The notes: generated from the sequence alone by a model not told the origin. DNA of 64,000 nt from Betaproteobacteria bacterium (GCA_016713125.1 JADJPT010000006.1:62001-126000); one strand, 5' to 3'; counted from the stretch's first letter, positions 38,284-47,986 are shown. A program made the numbers and translations.

Positions 38284-40119
38284 GCGGTGTCGCCGCGCGA
38301 GGGCGGCGCGACCTTGGCGACTTCCTCGATGGTGGTCTGCCCGGCCGCCACCTTCATGGCGCCGCTGATGCGCAGGGGCTTCATGCCCTCCTTGAGCGCC
38401 AGCTTGCGGATCTCGGCCTCGTCGGCGCCGGCGCCGACCAGCCGCTTGACCCGGGGCGGTAGGTCAGCACCTCGTAGATGCCGATGCGCCCGAGAACCCG
38501 GTCATGCGGCATTCGAGGCAGCCCACCGGCTTGTAGATCGCCGCCGGGCGGCCGGACTTCCACTGCGACACCAAGCCCTCCCAGGCGTCGATGTCCTCGG
38601 CGCGATTCAGCTCGACCTTCTGCTTGCAATGCGGACACAGCGTGCGCACCAGGCGCTGCGCCATCACGCCGTTGACGGTGGCGTTGAGCAGGTACGAGGC
38701 GACGCCGAGCTCGAGCAGGCGCACCACCGCGGTCGGCGCGTCGTTGGTGTGCAGGGTGGAGAGCACCAGGTGGCCGGTCAGCGCGGCCTGCACCGCCATC
38801 TCGGCGGTCTCGAGGTCGCGGATCTCGCCGACCATGATGATGTCCGGGTCCTGGCGCATCAGCGCGCGCACGCCCTCGGCGAAGCCCAGGTCGATGCCCG
38901 ACTGCACCTGCATCTGGTTGAAGCTGGGCTCGACCATCTCGATCGGGTCCTCGATGGTGCAGACGTTGACCTCCGGCGTGGCCAGCTGGCGCAGCGTCGA
39001 GTACAGCGTGGTGGTCTTGCCCGAGCCGGTCGGCCCGGTGACCAGCACGATGCCGTCGGGCGCGTTCGGTCATCTCCTTCCAGCGCGCCGCGTCCTCGAC
39101 CGAGAAGCCCAGCTCCTGGAAGTCGCGCACCAGCACTTCCGGGTCGAAGATGCGCATCACCAGCTTCTCGCCGAAGGCGGTGGGCAGGGTCGACAGGCGC
39201 AGCTCGATCTCCTGGCCGTTCAGGGTGCGCGTCTTGATGCGGCCGTCCTGCGGCCGGCGCTTCTCGACCACGTCCATGCGGCCGAGGATCTTGATGCGGC
39301 TGGTCATCGCCTGCAGCACCGCCGCGGGGATCTGGTAGACCTGGTGCAGCACGCCGTCGATGCGAAAGCGCACGATGCCGATCTCGCGCCGCGGCTCGAT
39401 GTGGATGTCGCTGGCGCGCTGCTCGAAGGCGTACTCCACAGCCAGTCGACGACGCGCACGATGTGCGCGTCGTTGGCGTCGAACTGCTTGTTGGCCGCCC
39501 CGAGGTCGACCAGCTGCTCGAGGTTGGCGACGCCCGAGCCGCCCTGCGCGCTGCGGCTGGCGCCCTTGATCGACTTCGCCAGGTTGTAGAACTCGACCTG
39601 GTAGCGCTCGATGTCCTGCGGATTCGCGATCACGCGGCGGATGTCGAGCTTGAGGATCTTGGACAGCTCGCGTTCCCACTCGCGCGTGTAGGGCTCGGCC
39701 GTGGCGATCACCGCCTCGCGCGTGGTCACGCCCACCGGCAGGATGCGAAAGCGCGTCGCGTAGGCCGAGGACATGACTTCGGTGACCGCGGAGAAATCGA
39801 TCTTCAGCGGGTCGATGTGCACGTACTCGATGCCCACCCGCAGCGCCATCCACTCGGTCAGCGCCTCGAGCGAGAGCGCGCGGTGCGGCGGTTTGGCGCT
39901 CTTCCACTTCTGGTCGGCGATGATCACCAGCGGGTGCGAGGACCCCTTGTAGTAGCGGCGGTCCTTCTTGAGCTGGTCGGCGGTCTCGGTGGCGACCAGG
40001 CCGTCGAGCACCAGCCAGTCGATGATCTCGACCAGGGTCAGGCGATGCTCGGCGGGGGGCCGCGGCGGCCGGGGGGGGGGCTTAAACTGGCGGCGGTCGG
40101 ACACGGGGGCCGCAGGCAT
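38280..40119 (-). CDS. GspE/PilB-type secretion ATPase, frameshifted
   Basis: About 612 residues. The N-terminal MshEN-like domain ([24 protein letters not shown]) is followed by [20 protein letters not shown], Walker [18 protein letters not shown], Asp box CTIEDPIE, Walker [18 protein letters not shown], His box STLHTND, and the zinc tetracysteine site TLCPHCK...GCLECRM. It powers type IV pilus extension or type II secretion at the inner membrane. Frame changes lie near 39440, 39065, 38510 and 38455; the true end is [20 protein letters not shown]. Start ATG 40119 ([12 protein letters not shown]). Codons 14-17 contain a run of ten C's (40071-40080). It is coupled to the downstream GGDEF-EAL gene; no other pilus genes are in view. 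Confidence 0.9.
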
Positions 40120-40156
40120 GCAGCGGTTCCACCCACTCAGCAGCGAGCGACCCGCC

Positions 40157-41470
40157 ATGGCAGACCCGTCCCAGCGCCGTTCCAAACTAGGCTCGGGCGT
40201 GCGCCTGCGCGAAGTGTGGGCCTGGAGCATGTACGACTTCGCCAACTCGGGCTACACCACGGTGGTCATCACCGCCGTGTTCAGCGCCTGGTTCGTCGGC
40301 GGCATCGCCGGCGAGGCGCCATGGGCCACCTTCGCGTGGACCGCCGCCCTGTCGGCCTCCTACGCGCTGATCATGGTCACCGCACCGCTGCTCGGCGCCT
40401 GGGCCGACGCGCGCGCCGCCAAGAAGGCCGCCCTCGCCTTCACCACCGTCGGCTGCGTGCTGTGCACCGCCCTGCTCTGGTTCGCCGGCCCGGGCATGCT
40501 GGTCCCCGCGCTGCTGCTGATCTTCCTGTCGAACTTCTTCTTCGGCAGCGGCGAGAACCTGATCGCCGCCTTCCTGCCCGAACTGGCCGATTCCGAGGCC
40601 ATGGGCCGCGTGTCGGGCTGGGGCTGGAGCTTCGGCTACCTCGGCGGCCTGCTCTCGCTGGGCGTGTCGCTGGCCTACATCGCCTGGGCCCAGGGCCGGG
40701 GCCAGTCCGCGGCGGAGTTCGTGCCGGCGTCGATGCTGATCACCGCGGCGATCTTCGCCCTGGCCAGCCTGCCGACCTTCCTGGTGCTTCGCGAGCGCGC
40801 GCAACCGCGCCCCGCCGCGCAGCGCGCGAGCGCCGCCGCGCTGTGGCGCGGCACCCTCGCCACCCTGCACCGGGCCGGCGAGTACCGTGACCTGCGCCGC
40901 TTCCTGCTGTGCACCGTGTTCTACCAGGCCGGCATCCAGGCGGTGATCGCGCTGGCGGCGATCTACGCGCAGCAGGCGATGGGCTTCACCACCCAGCAGA
41001 CCATCACGCTGATCCTGGTGGTGAACGTGGCCGCGGCGGCCGGCGCCTTCGCCTTCGGCTACCTGCAGGACGCCATCGGCCACGTACGCTCGGTCTCGCT
41101 CACGCTGCTCGGCTGGCTGGTGATGGTCGGGCTGGTCTCCACCGCCGAGAACAGCGCCGTGTTCTGGATCGGCGCGTGCATCGCCGGTCTGTGCATGGGC
41201 TCGGCGCAGGCCGCGGGTCGCGCGATGGTGGGCGTGCTCGCGCCGCAGGAGCGCCTGGCCGAGTTCTTCGGCCTGTGGGGGCTGGCGGTCAAGCTGGCCT
41301 CCATCCTCGGGCCGCTGTCCTACGGTGCGCTGACCTGGGTGTTCGCCGGCAACCACCGCGCGGCGCTGATGTTCCTCGGCGTGTATTTCATTGTCGGCCT
41401 GCTGCTGCTGCGCGGCGTCGACATGCGGCGCGGCGCGGACGCGGCGCGGGTCGCGCGGCCGGCGAGCTGA
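40157..41470 (+). CDS. MFS transporter, UMF1/Atg22-like
   Basis: A 437-residue inner-membrane protein with about twelve transmembrane helices. The N-terminal signature VWAWSMYDFANSGYTTVVIT is typical of the UMF1 family, as are APLLGAWADARAAKKAALAF and NFFFGSGENLIAAFLPELA, and GLWGLAVKLASILGPLSYG near the end. The substrate is unknown; Atg22 relatives export amino acids. Intact frame. It is divergent from the secretion ATPase with only 37 bp between start codons, so a promoter must overlap one of the coding starts. Confidence 0.85.
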   Translation: MADPSQRRSKLGSGVRLREVWAWSMYDFANSGYTTVVITAVFSAWFVGGIAGEAPWATFAWTAALSASYALIMVTAPLLGAWADARAAKKAALAFTTVGCVLCTALLWFAGPGMLVPALLLIFLSNFFFGSGENLIAAFLPELADSEAMGRVSGWGWSFGYLGGLLSLGVSLAYIAWAQGRGQSAAEFVPASMLITAAIFALASLPTFLVLRERAQPRPAAQRASAAALWRGTLATLHRAGEYRDLRRFLLCTVFYQAGIQAVIALAAIYAQQAMGFTTQQTITLILVVNVAAAAGAFAFGYLQDAIGHVRSVSLTLLGWLVMVGLVSTAENSAVFWIGACIAGLCMGSAQAAGRAMVGVLAPQERLAEFFGLWGLAVKLASILGPLSYGALTWVFAGNHRAALMFLGVYFIVGLLLLRGVDMRRGADAARVARPAS

Positions 41471-41517
41471 GGTATGATTCCGCTCCCCCTCAACCACCCC
41501 TGTATCAGGAGACGCAC

Positions 41518-42018
41518 ATGACGATCAAAGTCGGCGACCGCCTGCCCGACGGCAAGCTTGCCGAATCCGTGGAGTTCGATGCGGCTTGCCCGCTCCCCCC
41601 GAAAGACGTCGCCGTGGCCGAAGCGGTCAAGGGCAAGAAGATCGTGATCTTCGCGATTCCCGGCGCCTATACGCCGACCTGCTCGGCCAAGCACGTGCCG
41701 GGCTACCTGGCCAGCCTGGACCAGCTCAAGGGCAAGAAAGTCGACGAGATCTGGTGCGTGGCGACCAATGACGGCTTCGTGATGGCCGCCTGGGGCAAGG
41801 ACCAGAACGCGATCGGCAAGATCCGCTTCCTCGGCGACGGCAGCGGCATCTGGACCAAGGCGCTCGGTCTCGAGATGGACCTGACGGCGCGCAACATGGG
41901 CGTGCGCTCGCAGCGCTATTCGATGCTGGTCGAGGACGGCGTGGTGAAGAGCCTGAACGTCGAAGCGCCCGGCAAGTTCGAAGTCAGCGACGCGGCGACG
42001 ATGCTCAAGCAGCTCTGA
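41518..42018 (+). CDS. Peroxiredoxin, Prx5 type
   Basis: A 166-residue thiol peroxidase that reduces hydrogen peroxide and organic peroxides. The peroxidatic cysteine lies in AIPGAYTPTCSAKHVPGYLA near residue 50. CVATNDGFVMAAWGKDQNA and the arginine region RNMGVRSQRYSMLVEDGVV complete the Prx5 pattern. The AGGAGAC Shine-Dalgarno supports the start. It begins 47 bp after the MFS gene and has a TATGAT (41473-41478), so it may have its own promoter. Electrons would come from glutaredoxin or glutathione, as in the family. Confidence 0.93.
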   Translation: MTIKVGDRLPDGKLAESVEFDAACPLPPKDVAVAEAVKGKKIVIFAIPGAYTPTCSAKHVPGYLASLDQLKGKKVDEIWCVATNDGFVMAAWGKDQNAIGKIRFLGDGSGIWTKALGLEMDLTARNMGVRSQRYSMLVEDGVVKSLNVEAPGKFEVSDAATMLKQL

Positions 42019-42030
42019 GGTCCCCCGGCT

Positions 42031-42062
42031 CGTGCGGCCCCGCGGTTCGCCGCGGCTGCACG
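42031..42062. terminator. UUCG hairpin between convergent genes
   Basis: CCGCGG-TTCG-CCGCGG (42040-42055), extended by outer arms CGTGC (42031-42035) and GCACG (42058-42062). The very stable UUCG tetraloop stem sits between the peroxiredoxin and the convergent MFS gene. No T-tract is seen, so its efficiency as a terminator is uncertain. Confidence 0.5.
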
Positions 42063-42084
42063 GCCCGGCCCCACGGCGGGTGCT

Positions 42085-43305
42085 TCAGCGCCCGCCGCCT
42101 TCGGCTTCACGGTGCGCGCGCAAGGCGAACACCGCCAGGAAACTCCCCCCCATCAGCACGCAGGCGGCCAGCATCGCGGCCTCCAGCGCCGTGCGTTCGT
42201 CCTGACCGACCCCGGCCAGCGCGCCGAACAGCAGGCTGCCGGCCAGCACGCCGACGTTGGTGAGCAGGGCCACGGCGCCCTGCGCAGGGCCCTGCAATTC
42301 GACCGCCACCGCGCGCCCGGCGGCGTAGCGCAACGGCCCGCCGCTCAATCCGGTGATACCCAGGCCGAGCAGGCCTGCGCCCACCAGCAGACTCCAGTGC
42401 GTCGCGGGTCCCGCCGCAGCCAGCAGCACGCCGGCCAGCGTGGCTGCGCCGCCCGCGGCCAGCAGGCGACGTGCGCCCAGCCGGTCCAGCGCCATCATCA
42501 CGCCCACGGTGGCCGCGACCCCGCCCAGGGCCAGCGGCAGCATCAGCAGACCGCTGGCGGCCGGCGTGACGGACAGGCGCAGCACGGCCAGCGTGGGAAA
42601 CAGGATCACGGCCGCCTGGCCCACGCCGGTCCCCAGCGCCAGCACGGCCACCGCGCGCATCTCGCGGCTGGACAGCAGCGCGGCCGGCGCCCCCGGTTGC
42701 GCGGTGCCGTCGCGGCCCGAGCCGGCGCCGCGCATGCAGGCCAGCGCGGACCCCGCCAGTGCCAGCATGGCGAGAAACACGCTGCGCCAGCCCAGCGCGA
42801 GCAGCAGCGGCACCAGCAACATGCCGCCGAGGAAGGCGATGCCGTAGGCCATGGAGATCGCGCCCATCATGCGTCCCTGGCGCGCCTGCGGCCAGCGCGC
42901 CGCGATCATCGCCGCAGCCACCGGCAAGGGTCCCTGCCCGAGCCCCTGCAGCAGCCGACCGCCGAGCACCACCGCAGCCTGGCCGCCGAGCACCACCAGC
43001 AGCGCGCCGGCGCAGGACAGCAGGGCGCACAGGCGGAACACGCGCTCGGCGCCGTGCGCGCGCACCGCAACGGCGGCGGCCGGAATGCCGGCCAGCGTGC
43101 CGATCACGTACATGGACACCAGCCAGGAGGCCTGCAGCGGGCTGGCGCCGGTCTCGGCGCGCAGCGCCGGCAGCACGTAACCGATGGCGCCTGCGTCCAG
43201 GCCGGCCAGCGCTGCGCCCAGCAGCAGTGCCGTCGCACCGGCGCCGACCAGCGGTCCTGCGGCGGAATCTGCGGCCGAGTCCCGGCCGGAGCTACTGGAA
43301 GTCAC
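42085..43305 (-). CDS. MFS transporter
   Basis: A 406-residue major-facilitator protein with about twelve hydrophobic segments, in the drug:H+ antiporter-like group: GAALAGLDAGAIGYVLPALR in helix 1, ASWLVSMYVIGTLAGIPAAA in helix 2, LGGRLLQGLGQGPLPVAAAM (motif-C-like region) and GITGLSGGPLRYAAGRAVAV. The substrate is unknown. Its start lies 14 bp inside the end of the upstream phospholipase-D-like gene, so they are co-expressed, perhaps with a role at the cell envelope. Intact frame. Confidence 0.83.
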   Translation of the reverse strand: MTSSSSGRDSAADSAAGPLVGAGATALLLGAALAGLDAGAIGYVLPALRAETGASPLQASWLVSMYVIGTLAGIPAAAVAVRAHGAERVFRLCALLSCAGALLVVLGGQAAVVLGGRLLQGLGQGPLPVAAAMIAARWPQARQGRMMGAISMAYGIAFLGGMLLVPLLLALGWRSVFLAMLALAGSALACMRGAGSGRDGTAQPGAPAALLSSREMRAVAVLALGTGVGQAAVILFPTLAVLRLSVTPAASGLLMLPLALGGVAATVGVMMALDRLGARRLLAAGGAATLAGVLLAAAGPATHWSLLVGAGLLGLGITGLSGGPLRYAAGRAVAVELQGPAQGAVALLTNVGVLAGSLLFGALAGVGQDERTALEAAMLAACVLMGGSFLAVFALRAHREAEGGGR

Positions 43306-44608
43306 GGAACGCCCGGTCGAATCGACGTTGCGAGACGGCGGCCGCCAGGTAAGGCCGCACTTCCGACTCCAGATCCAGCGGCGTGGCCTGCGCCAGGCCG
43401 CCGGCGAAGAACTCGCTCAGCAGGCCGGCCAGTCGCGCATCGCGCGCCAGCAGATTGGCCTCGCAGCAGTAGCGCGGCGAGTAGTAATCCAGGTTGTGGC
43501 TGCCGAAGCTCACCCACTCGCCGTCGATGACCGCGTACTTGCAATGCAGCGTGCGGCCCGCACCGCGCCGAGCATGCACTTCTGCGCCGGCTTCGAGCAG
43601 CCGGCGCGCGCCCTCGTAGGTGGTCCAGGTGGCGAAGGGCAGATCGTTGGATTGCGCCGAATTGGTCAGCAGGCGCACGCGCACGCCGCGCCGCGCCGCG
43701 CGCTCCAGCGCGCCGCACAGCGAGTCGTGCGCGACGAAATAGGCCAGTTCCAGGTCGACGCTGCGCGTCGCCGCGCCCACCGCCGAGAGCACGTAGCGCA
43801 TCACCGGGTCGTCGACAACCGCGGCCGGCACGCAATCGATCCAGGGTGGCGCCGGATGCGCCTGCAGCGCGGGCGTGCCGGCGCCCGACCAGACGGCCTC
43901 GAACAGGCGCGCCAGCGGCGCCGCCGAGGGCCCTTCGAGGACCAGATCGACGTCGCGCCATTGGTCGCCGCGATAGTGGTCGGCGAAATTGCGCCCGCCG
44001 ACCAGCGCGGCCTCGGCATCGGCCACGATCATCTTGCGATGGTTGCTGTCCCAGGGACGCGCGGGATCATGCCAGGTGCGCACTTCGATCCCGGCGGCGT
44101 GGGCCTCATCGAGCAGCGCATCCATGCCTTCGACCTCGACGCGCTTCCTGGCCATCATGTAGCGGTCCACCAGCAGCCGCACGCGCACGCCGCGCGCGGC
44201 GCAGGCCGCCAGGGCGGCCATCGTGGCGCGCCCGGTCTGGTCGGATTGCACGTAGTAGGTGGCGATGTCCAGGCTGCGCGACGCGCGCGCATACAGGGCC
44301 TCGCGCGCGGCGAAGCCGGCCTCTCCGGAGGCGATCAGATGCAGACTGTCGGTCGAAGCCAGCGTACCCGCCAGGGTGTCGCGCACGCCGGGGTCGCGCT
44401 CGGCGCGCGCCCAGGCGGCTTGCAGTGCCGGCCAGCCGGGCTCGCCGCGCAGCAGGGTCCACAGGCGCGCCTGGAACATGTAGGCGATGCCGAAGGCGTA
44501 ACTGGCGCACTCGCGCGGCGTCATGCCGCGCAGCGCGGCCGGCACACCCAGCCGGCGCAGCAGGACGATCAGGCCGGAAAGCAGTCGATAAAGCAATCCT
44601 CCCTGCAT
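43292..44608 (-). CDS. Phospholipase D-like/cardiolipin synthase family protein
   Basis: A 438-residue protein with two HKD motifs: NHRKMIVADAEAALVGGRN (near residue 190) and LHCKYAVIDGEWVSFGSHN (near residue 350). Each has a downstream G-G/S-x-N. Flanking features include SLDIATYYVQSDQTGRATM and RSVDLELAYFVAHD. This matches bacterial cardiolipin synthase-like enzymes that transfer phosphatidyl groups. There is no N-terminal pair of membrane helices like E. coli ClsA, so it is nearer ClsB/ClsC. It is the first gene of a pair with the MFS carrier. The intergenic region upstream holds TTACA repeats shared with the divergent secreted-protein gene. Confidence 0.87.
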   Translation of the reverse strand: MQGGLLYRLLSGLIVLLRRLGVPAALRGMTPRECASYAFGIAYMFQARLWTLLRGEPGWPALQAAWARAERDPGVRDTLAGTLASTDSLHLIASGEAGFAAREALYARASRSLDIATYYVQSDQTGRATMAALAACAARGVRVRLLVDRYMMARKRVEVEGMDALLDEAHAAGIEVRTWHDPARPWDSNHRKMIVADAEAALVGGRNFADHYRGDQWRDVDLVLEGPSAAPLARLFEAVWSGAGTPALQAHPAPPWIDCVPAAVVDDPVMRYVLSAVGAATRSVDLELAYFVAHDSLCGALERAARRGVRVRLLTNSAQSNDLPFATWTTYEGARRLLEAGAEVHARRGAGRTLHCKYAVIDGEWVSFGSHNLDYYSPRYCCEANLLARDARLAGLLSEFFAGGLAQATPLDLESEVRPYLAAAVSQRRFDRAFRDFQ

Positions 44609-44672
44609 GCCTGTCTCCGACCAGAAAACGGCAGTATATCCAGCGCCCTCACCGCGTCGCGCGATGTTGCGG

Positions 44673-44697
44673 TTACACGGCGATACAAACGCTTACA
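44673..44697. promoter_or_regulatory. 10-bp-periodic TTACA/ATACA array
   Basis: TTACA at 44673, ATACA at 44683 and TTACA at 44693 are spaced exactly 10 bp. Direct TTACA-type repeats at 10-11 bp are typical sites for OmpR-family response regulators. The array lies 65 bp from the phospholipase-D-like start (minus) and 109 bp from the secreted-protein start (plus). Confidence 0.4.
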
Positions 44698-44805
44698 GCC
44701 GCCACCGTGGCGCCGCGCGAGCATGGTCTCGCAGCCAGGCCAGGCCTCCCGGACGAGGGACGCAGCGGGCCAGGCACGACCAACCGACCGCAAACGGAGA
44801 GAACC

Positions 44806-45201
44806 ATGAAAGCAAGGATGATGTTCGCAGGACTGCTGCTCGCCACCAGCACCGGCCTGCTCGCGCAGGGTGCGGCACCGGCCCAGGCCGAAGGCCGTCA
44901 CAAGGACGGGCACCACCGGGCGGACTGCGCCAAGTCCGCCGATCCGGCGCAGTGCGAAGCGCGGCGCAAGGAGATGCGCGAGAACCTGGGCAAGGCGCGC
45001 GAGGCCTGCAAGGGCCAGGAAGGCACGGCGCGCGGCGCCTGCATGGCCAGGCAGGTCTGCGCCAAGGCGGCGGACCCCGCCAAATGCGAGGCGAGCGCCC
45101 GGGAACGCGCGGAAAAGCACAAGGAACGCCACGCGCAACGCGAGACCAGGCGCGAGGAACGCAAAGCGCGCCGTGACAGCGAGGCGGCGCCGAAGAACTA
45201 G
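44806..45201 (+). CDS. Small secreted, highly charged protein with duplicated Cys motif
   Basis: A 131-residue protein of unknown function. Signal peptide MKARMMFAGLLLATSTGLLA with cleavage near AQAE, then a His/Lys/Arg/Glu-rich mature part. The motif CAKSADPAQCEARRKEMREN recurs as CAKAADPAKCEASARERAEK, with an intervening CKGQEGTARGACMARQVC. This gives six cysteines, probably three disulfides in the periplasm. The C-terminus is a long charged helix (RETRREERKARRDSEAAPKN). A GGAGAG Shine-Dalgarno precedes the ATG. Metal binding or periplasmic stress protection is possible, but this is a guess from composition. Confidence 0.75.
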   Translation: MKARMMFAGLLLATSTGLLAQGAAPAQAEGRHKDGHHRADCAKSADPAQCEARRKEMRENLGKAREACKGQEGTARGACMARQVCAKAADPAKCEASARERAEKHKERHAQRETRREERKARRDSEAAPKN

Positions 45202-45271
45202 CGCCGCGCGGCGGGGTGCGGCAGGCCGGGGGTCGCGTCGCGACTCCCGGTCCGCCTTGCCCTGCGCCCCG

Positions 45272-47173
45272 TCAACCCGCCAGCTTGAGCAGCACGCGGT
45301 TCATGCGCTGCACGAAGCCGGCCGGATCCTCCAGCTCGCCGCCCTCGGCCAGCGCCGCCTGCTCGAACAGCAGCGCGGCCCATTCGCCGAACATTTCCTG
45401 CTCCTCGCGCATGCGCAGCACCAGCGCGTGCGCCGGATTGATCTCCAGGATGGGGCGCGACTCGGGCACCTTCTGGCCGGCCGCATTCAGGATGCGCGCG
45501 AGGTTGCCGCCCATGTCGTGCTCGTCGGCCACCAGGCAGGCGGGCGAATCGGTCAGGCGCAGGGTCACGCGCACGTCCTTGACGCGCTCGCCCAGGGCCT
45601 CCTTCACGCGCTGCGTGAACTCGCCGAACTCCCTGCCCTTCTCCTCGGCCGCCTTCTTCTCGGCCTCATCGCCCAGTTCGCCCAGGTCCAGGCCGCCGCG
45701 CGCCACCGACACCAGCGCCTTGCCCTCGAACTCGGGCAGCCCGGCCACCAGCCATTCGTCGATGCGGTCGGCCAGCAGCAGCACCTCGATGCCCTTGCGG
45801 CGGAACACTTCCAGGTGCGGGCTGGATTTCGCCGCCGCCAGGGTCTCGGCCGTCACATAGTAGATCTTGTCCTGCCCGGGCTTCATGCGCGCGATGTAAT
45901 CGGCCAGCGAGACCTGCGCGCCCGCGCCCTCGTCCCGGGTGGTGGAAAAGCGCAGCAGCGCGGCGATCTTGTCGCGGTTGCCCGGGTCCTCGCTGACGCC
46001 CTCCTTCAGCACGCGGCCGAACTCGCTCCAGAACTGCGCGTACTTCTCGGCCTGGTTGGCGGCGAGGTCCTCGAGCATCGACAGCACGCGGCGCGTCGCC
46101 CCGGCGCGGATCGCCTCGATGTCCTTGCTCTGCTGCAGGATCTCGCGCGACACGTTGAGCGGCAGGTCGTCGGCATCGATCACGCCGCGCACGAAGCGCA
46201 GGTACCCGGGCATCAGCTTGTCGCTGTCCTCCATGATGAACACGCGGCGCACGTAGAGCCTCACGCCGTGCCGCCCCTGCCGTTCCCAGAGGTCGAACGG
46301 CGCGCGCGACGGCACGTACAGCAGCTGCGTGTACTCCTGGCGGCCCTCGACCCGGGCGTGCGCCCAGGCAAGCGGATCCTCGAAGTCGTGCGCGACGTGC
46401 TTGTAGAACTCCTTGTACTGCTCCTCGGTGACCTCGCTTCTCGGCCGCGACCAGAGCGCGCTGGCCTGGTTGATCGTCTCGTCCTTGCCCGGCATCGGTT
46501 CCTTGCTGACCGGATCGACGGCCGCCGCGCCCGCCAGCACGATGGGCAGGCTGATGTGGTCGGAATACTTGCGCACCACCGACTTGAGCGTCCAGGCCTC
46601 GAGGAAATCGTCCTCGCCCTCGCGCAGGTGCAGCACGATCTCGGTGCCGCGCGCGGCGCGCGTGACCGGCTCAAGCGTGTAGTCGCCGCTGCCCTCGGAC
46701 TCCCAGCGCACACCGGCCTCGGCAGGCAGGCCGGCGCGCCGCGTGGTCACCGTCACGCGATCGGCGACGATGAACGAGGAATAGAAGCCCACCCCGAACT
46801 GCCCGATCAGGCGCGCGTCCTTCTGCTGGTCGCCCGACAGGCTGGCGAGGAATTCGCGCGTGCCCGAGCGCGCGATCGTGCCGAGGTTGGCGACCGCCTC
46901 CTCGCGCGACATGCCGATGCCGTTGTCGGCGATGCTCAGGGTGCGTGCCGACTTGTCGATGGAGATGCGGATCGCCAGATCGGGATCCGACTCGTACAGG
47001 GCGTTGTCGGCGAGCGCCTCGAAGCGCAGCTTGTCGGCCGCGTCGGAGGCGTTGGACACCAGTTCGCGCAGGAAGATTTCCTTGTTGCTGTACAGCGAAT
47101 GGATCATCAGCCGCAGCAGCTGCCTGACTTCGGCCTGGAACCCCATGGTTTCGCTTGCGACGGTCTCGGACAT
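45272..47173 (-). CDS. htpG: Chaperone HtpG (Hsp90)
   Basis: A 633-residue cytoplasmic Hsp90. GHKL ATPase domain at the N-terminus: [52 protein letters not shown] and [15 protein letters not shown]. The middle domain has [20 protein letters not shown] and [19 protein letters not shown]. The C-terminal dimerisation domain ends [11 protein letters not shown]. Intact frame. ATG 47173 follows an AAGGGAGAG Shine-Dalgarno and a good sigma-32 promoter, so it is heat-shock induced. Confidence 0.98.
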   Translation of the reverse strand: MSETVASETMGFQAEVRQLLRLMIHSLYSNKEIFLRELVSNASDAADKLRFEALADNALYESDPDLAIRISIDKSARTLSIADNGIGMSREEAVANLGTIARSGTREFLASLSGDQQKDARLIGQFGVGFYSSFIVADRVTVTTRRAGLPAEAGVRWESEGSGDYTLEPVTRAARGTEIVLHLREGEDDFLEAWTLKSVVRKYSDHISLPIVLAGAAAVDPVSKEPMPGKDETINQASALWSRPRSEVTEEQYKEFYKHVAHDFEDPLAWAHARVEGRQEYTQLLYVPSRAPFDLWERQGRHGVRLYVRRVFIMEDSDKLMPGYLRFVRGVIDADDLPLNVSREILQQSKDIEAIRAGATRRVLSMLEDLAANQAEKYAQFWSEFGRVLKEGVSEDPGNRDKIAALLRFSTTRDEGAGAQVSLADYIARMKPGQDKIYYVTAETLAAAKSSPHLEVFRRKGIEVLLLADRIDEWLVAGLPEFEGKALVSVARGGLDLGELGDEAEKKAAEEKGREFGEFTQRVKEALGERVKDVRVTLRLTDSPACLVADEHDMGGNLARILNAAGQKVPESRPILEINPAHALVLRMREEQEMFGEWAALLFEQAALAEGGELEDPAGFVQRMNRVLLKLAG

Positions 47174-47204
47174 GCGGGTCTCTCCCTTGTGGCACGTCGC
47201 GCTC

Positions 47205-47233
47205 AGATCGGGGCGCCGGCCCGCAGTTTCAAG
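47205..47233 (-). promoter_or_regulatory. Sigma-32 (heat-shock) promoter of htpG
   Basis: On the minus strand, CTTGAAA (47233-47227) is followed after 13 bases by CCCCGATCT (47213-47205). This matches the RpoH consensus CTTGAAA-N(11-16)-CCCCATNT with one mismatch. The predicted transcript start is about 25 bp before the htpG ATG. Confidence 0.75.
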
Positions 47234-47278
47234 ACGGCCGGCGCCGGCGGCTTCCCCCGCTAGAATGCGCCCTCGCCC

Positions 47279-47986
47279 GTGACTCCCGACGAACGAAACG
47301 CCTTGCGCGCCGGCGCGCGCGCCTCCATGCCCGTACTTCTGGGGGTATTCCCGTTCGGCCTGATCACCGGCGTGGCCATGGCCGCCGGCGGCATTCCGCC
47401 GCTCGAGGCCATCCTGATGTCCTTCATCGTGTTCGCCGGCGCCTCGCAACTGGCTGCCACGCAGCTTCTCGGCGCGGCCGCCCCGGTGGCGGTGCTTCTG
47501 CTCACCTGCTTCTCTTCATCAACCTGCGCCTCGTGATGTACAGCGCCTCGCTACGCCAGCACCTCGCTGGACCAGCCGCTGCGCTGGCGGCTGCTGCTCG
47601 GCTACATGCTCTCCGACAACAGCTACGCGATCGCCGTCGCGCGCTTCACGCAGCACCCCGGGGAAAGCCATCGCCAGTGGTATTTCCTCGGCTGCACCCT
47701 GCCGATCTGGACCGCCTGGCAGGTCGCCACCATCCTCGGCGTGATCGCCGGGGCCGCCGTCCCGCACGCTTGGAAGCTGGAGTTCGCCGCCCCGCTCGCC
47801 TTCGTCGCCATCACCATCCCGCTGCTGCGCGACCGCGCCATGGTCGCCGCCGCGGTCGCGGCCGCGATCACCGTGGTGCTGGCCCATTCTCTGCCGATGC
47901 GCATGGGCCTGCCGCTGGCTGCACTGGCCGGCATCGCCGCCGGACTGCTGGTCGAACGCGGTCAGGCCGGCAGGTGGCCGGCATGA
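47279..47986 (+). CDS. azlC: AzlC-family branched-chain amino acid exporter subunit, frameshifted
   Basis: Large subunit of a two-component amino-acid exporter of the LIV-E type. About 235 residues from GTG 47279. Features: [51 protein letters not shown], then [20 protein letters not shown] and [20 protein letters not shown]. Two frame changes, near 47515 and 47555, interrupt the middle. The stop overlaps the azlD ATG by four bases. It is divergent from htpG; a TAGAAT hexamer about 15 bp before the start may be its -10 box. Confidence 0.9.
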
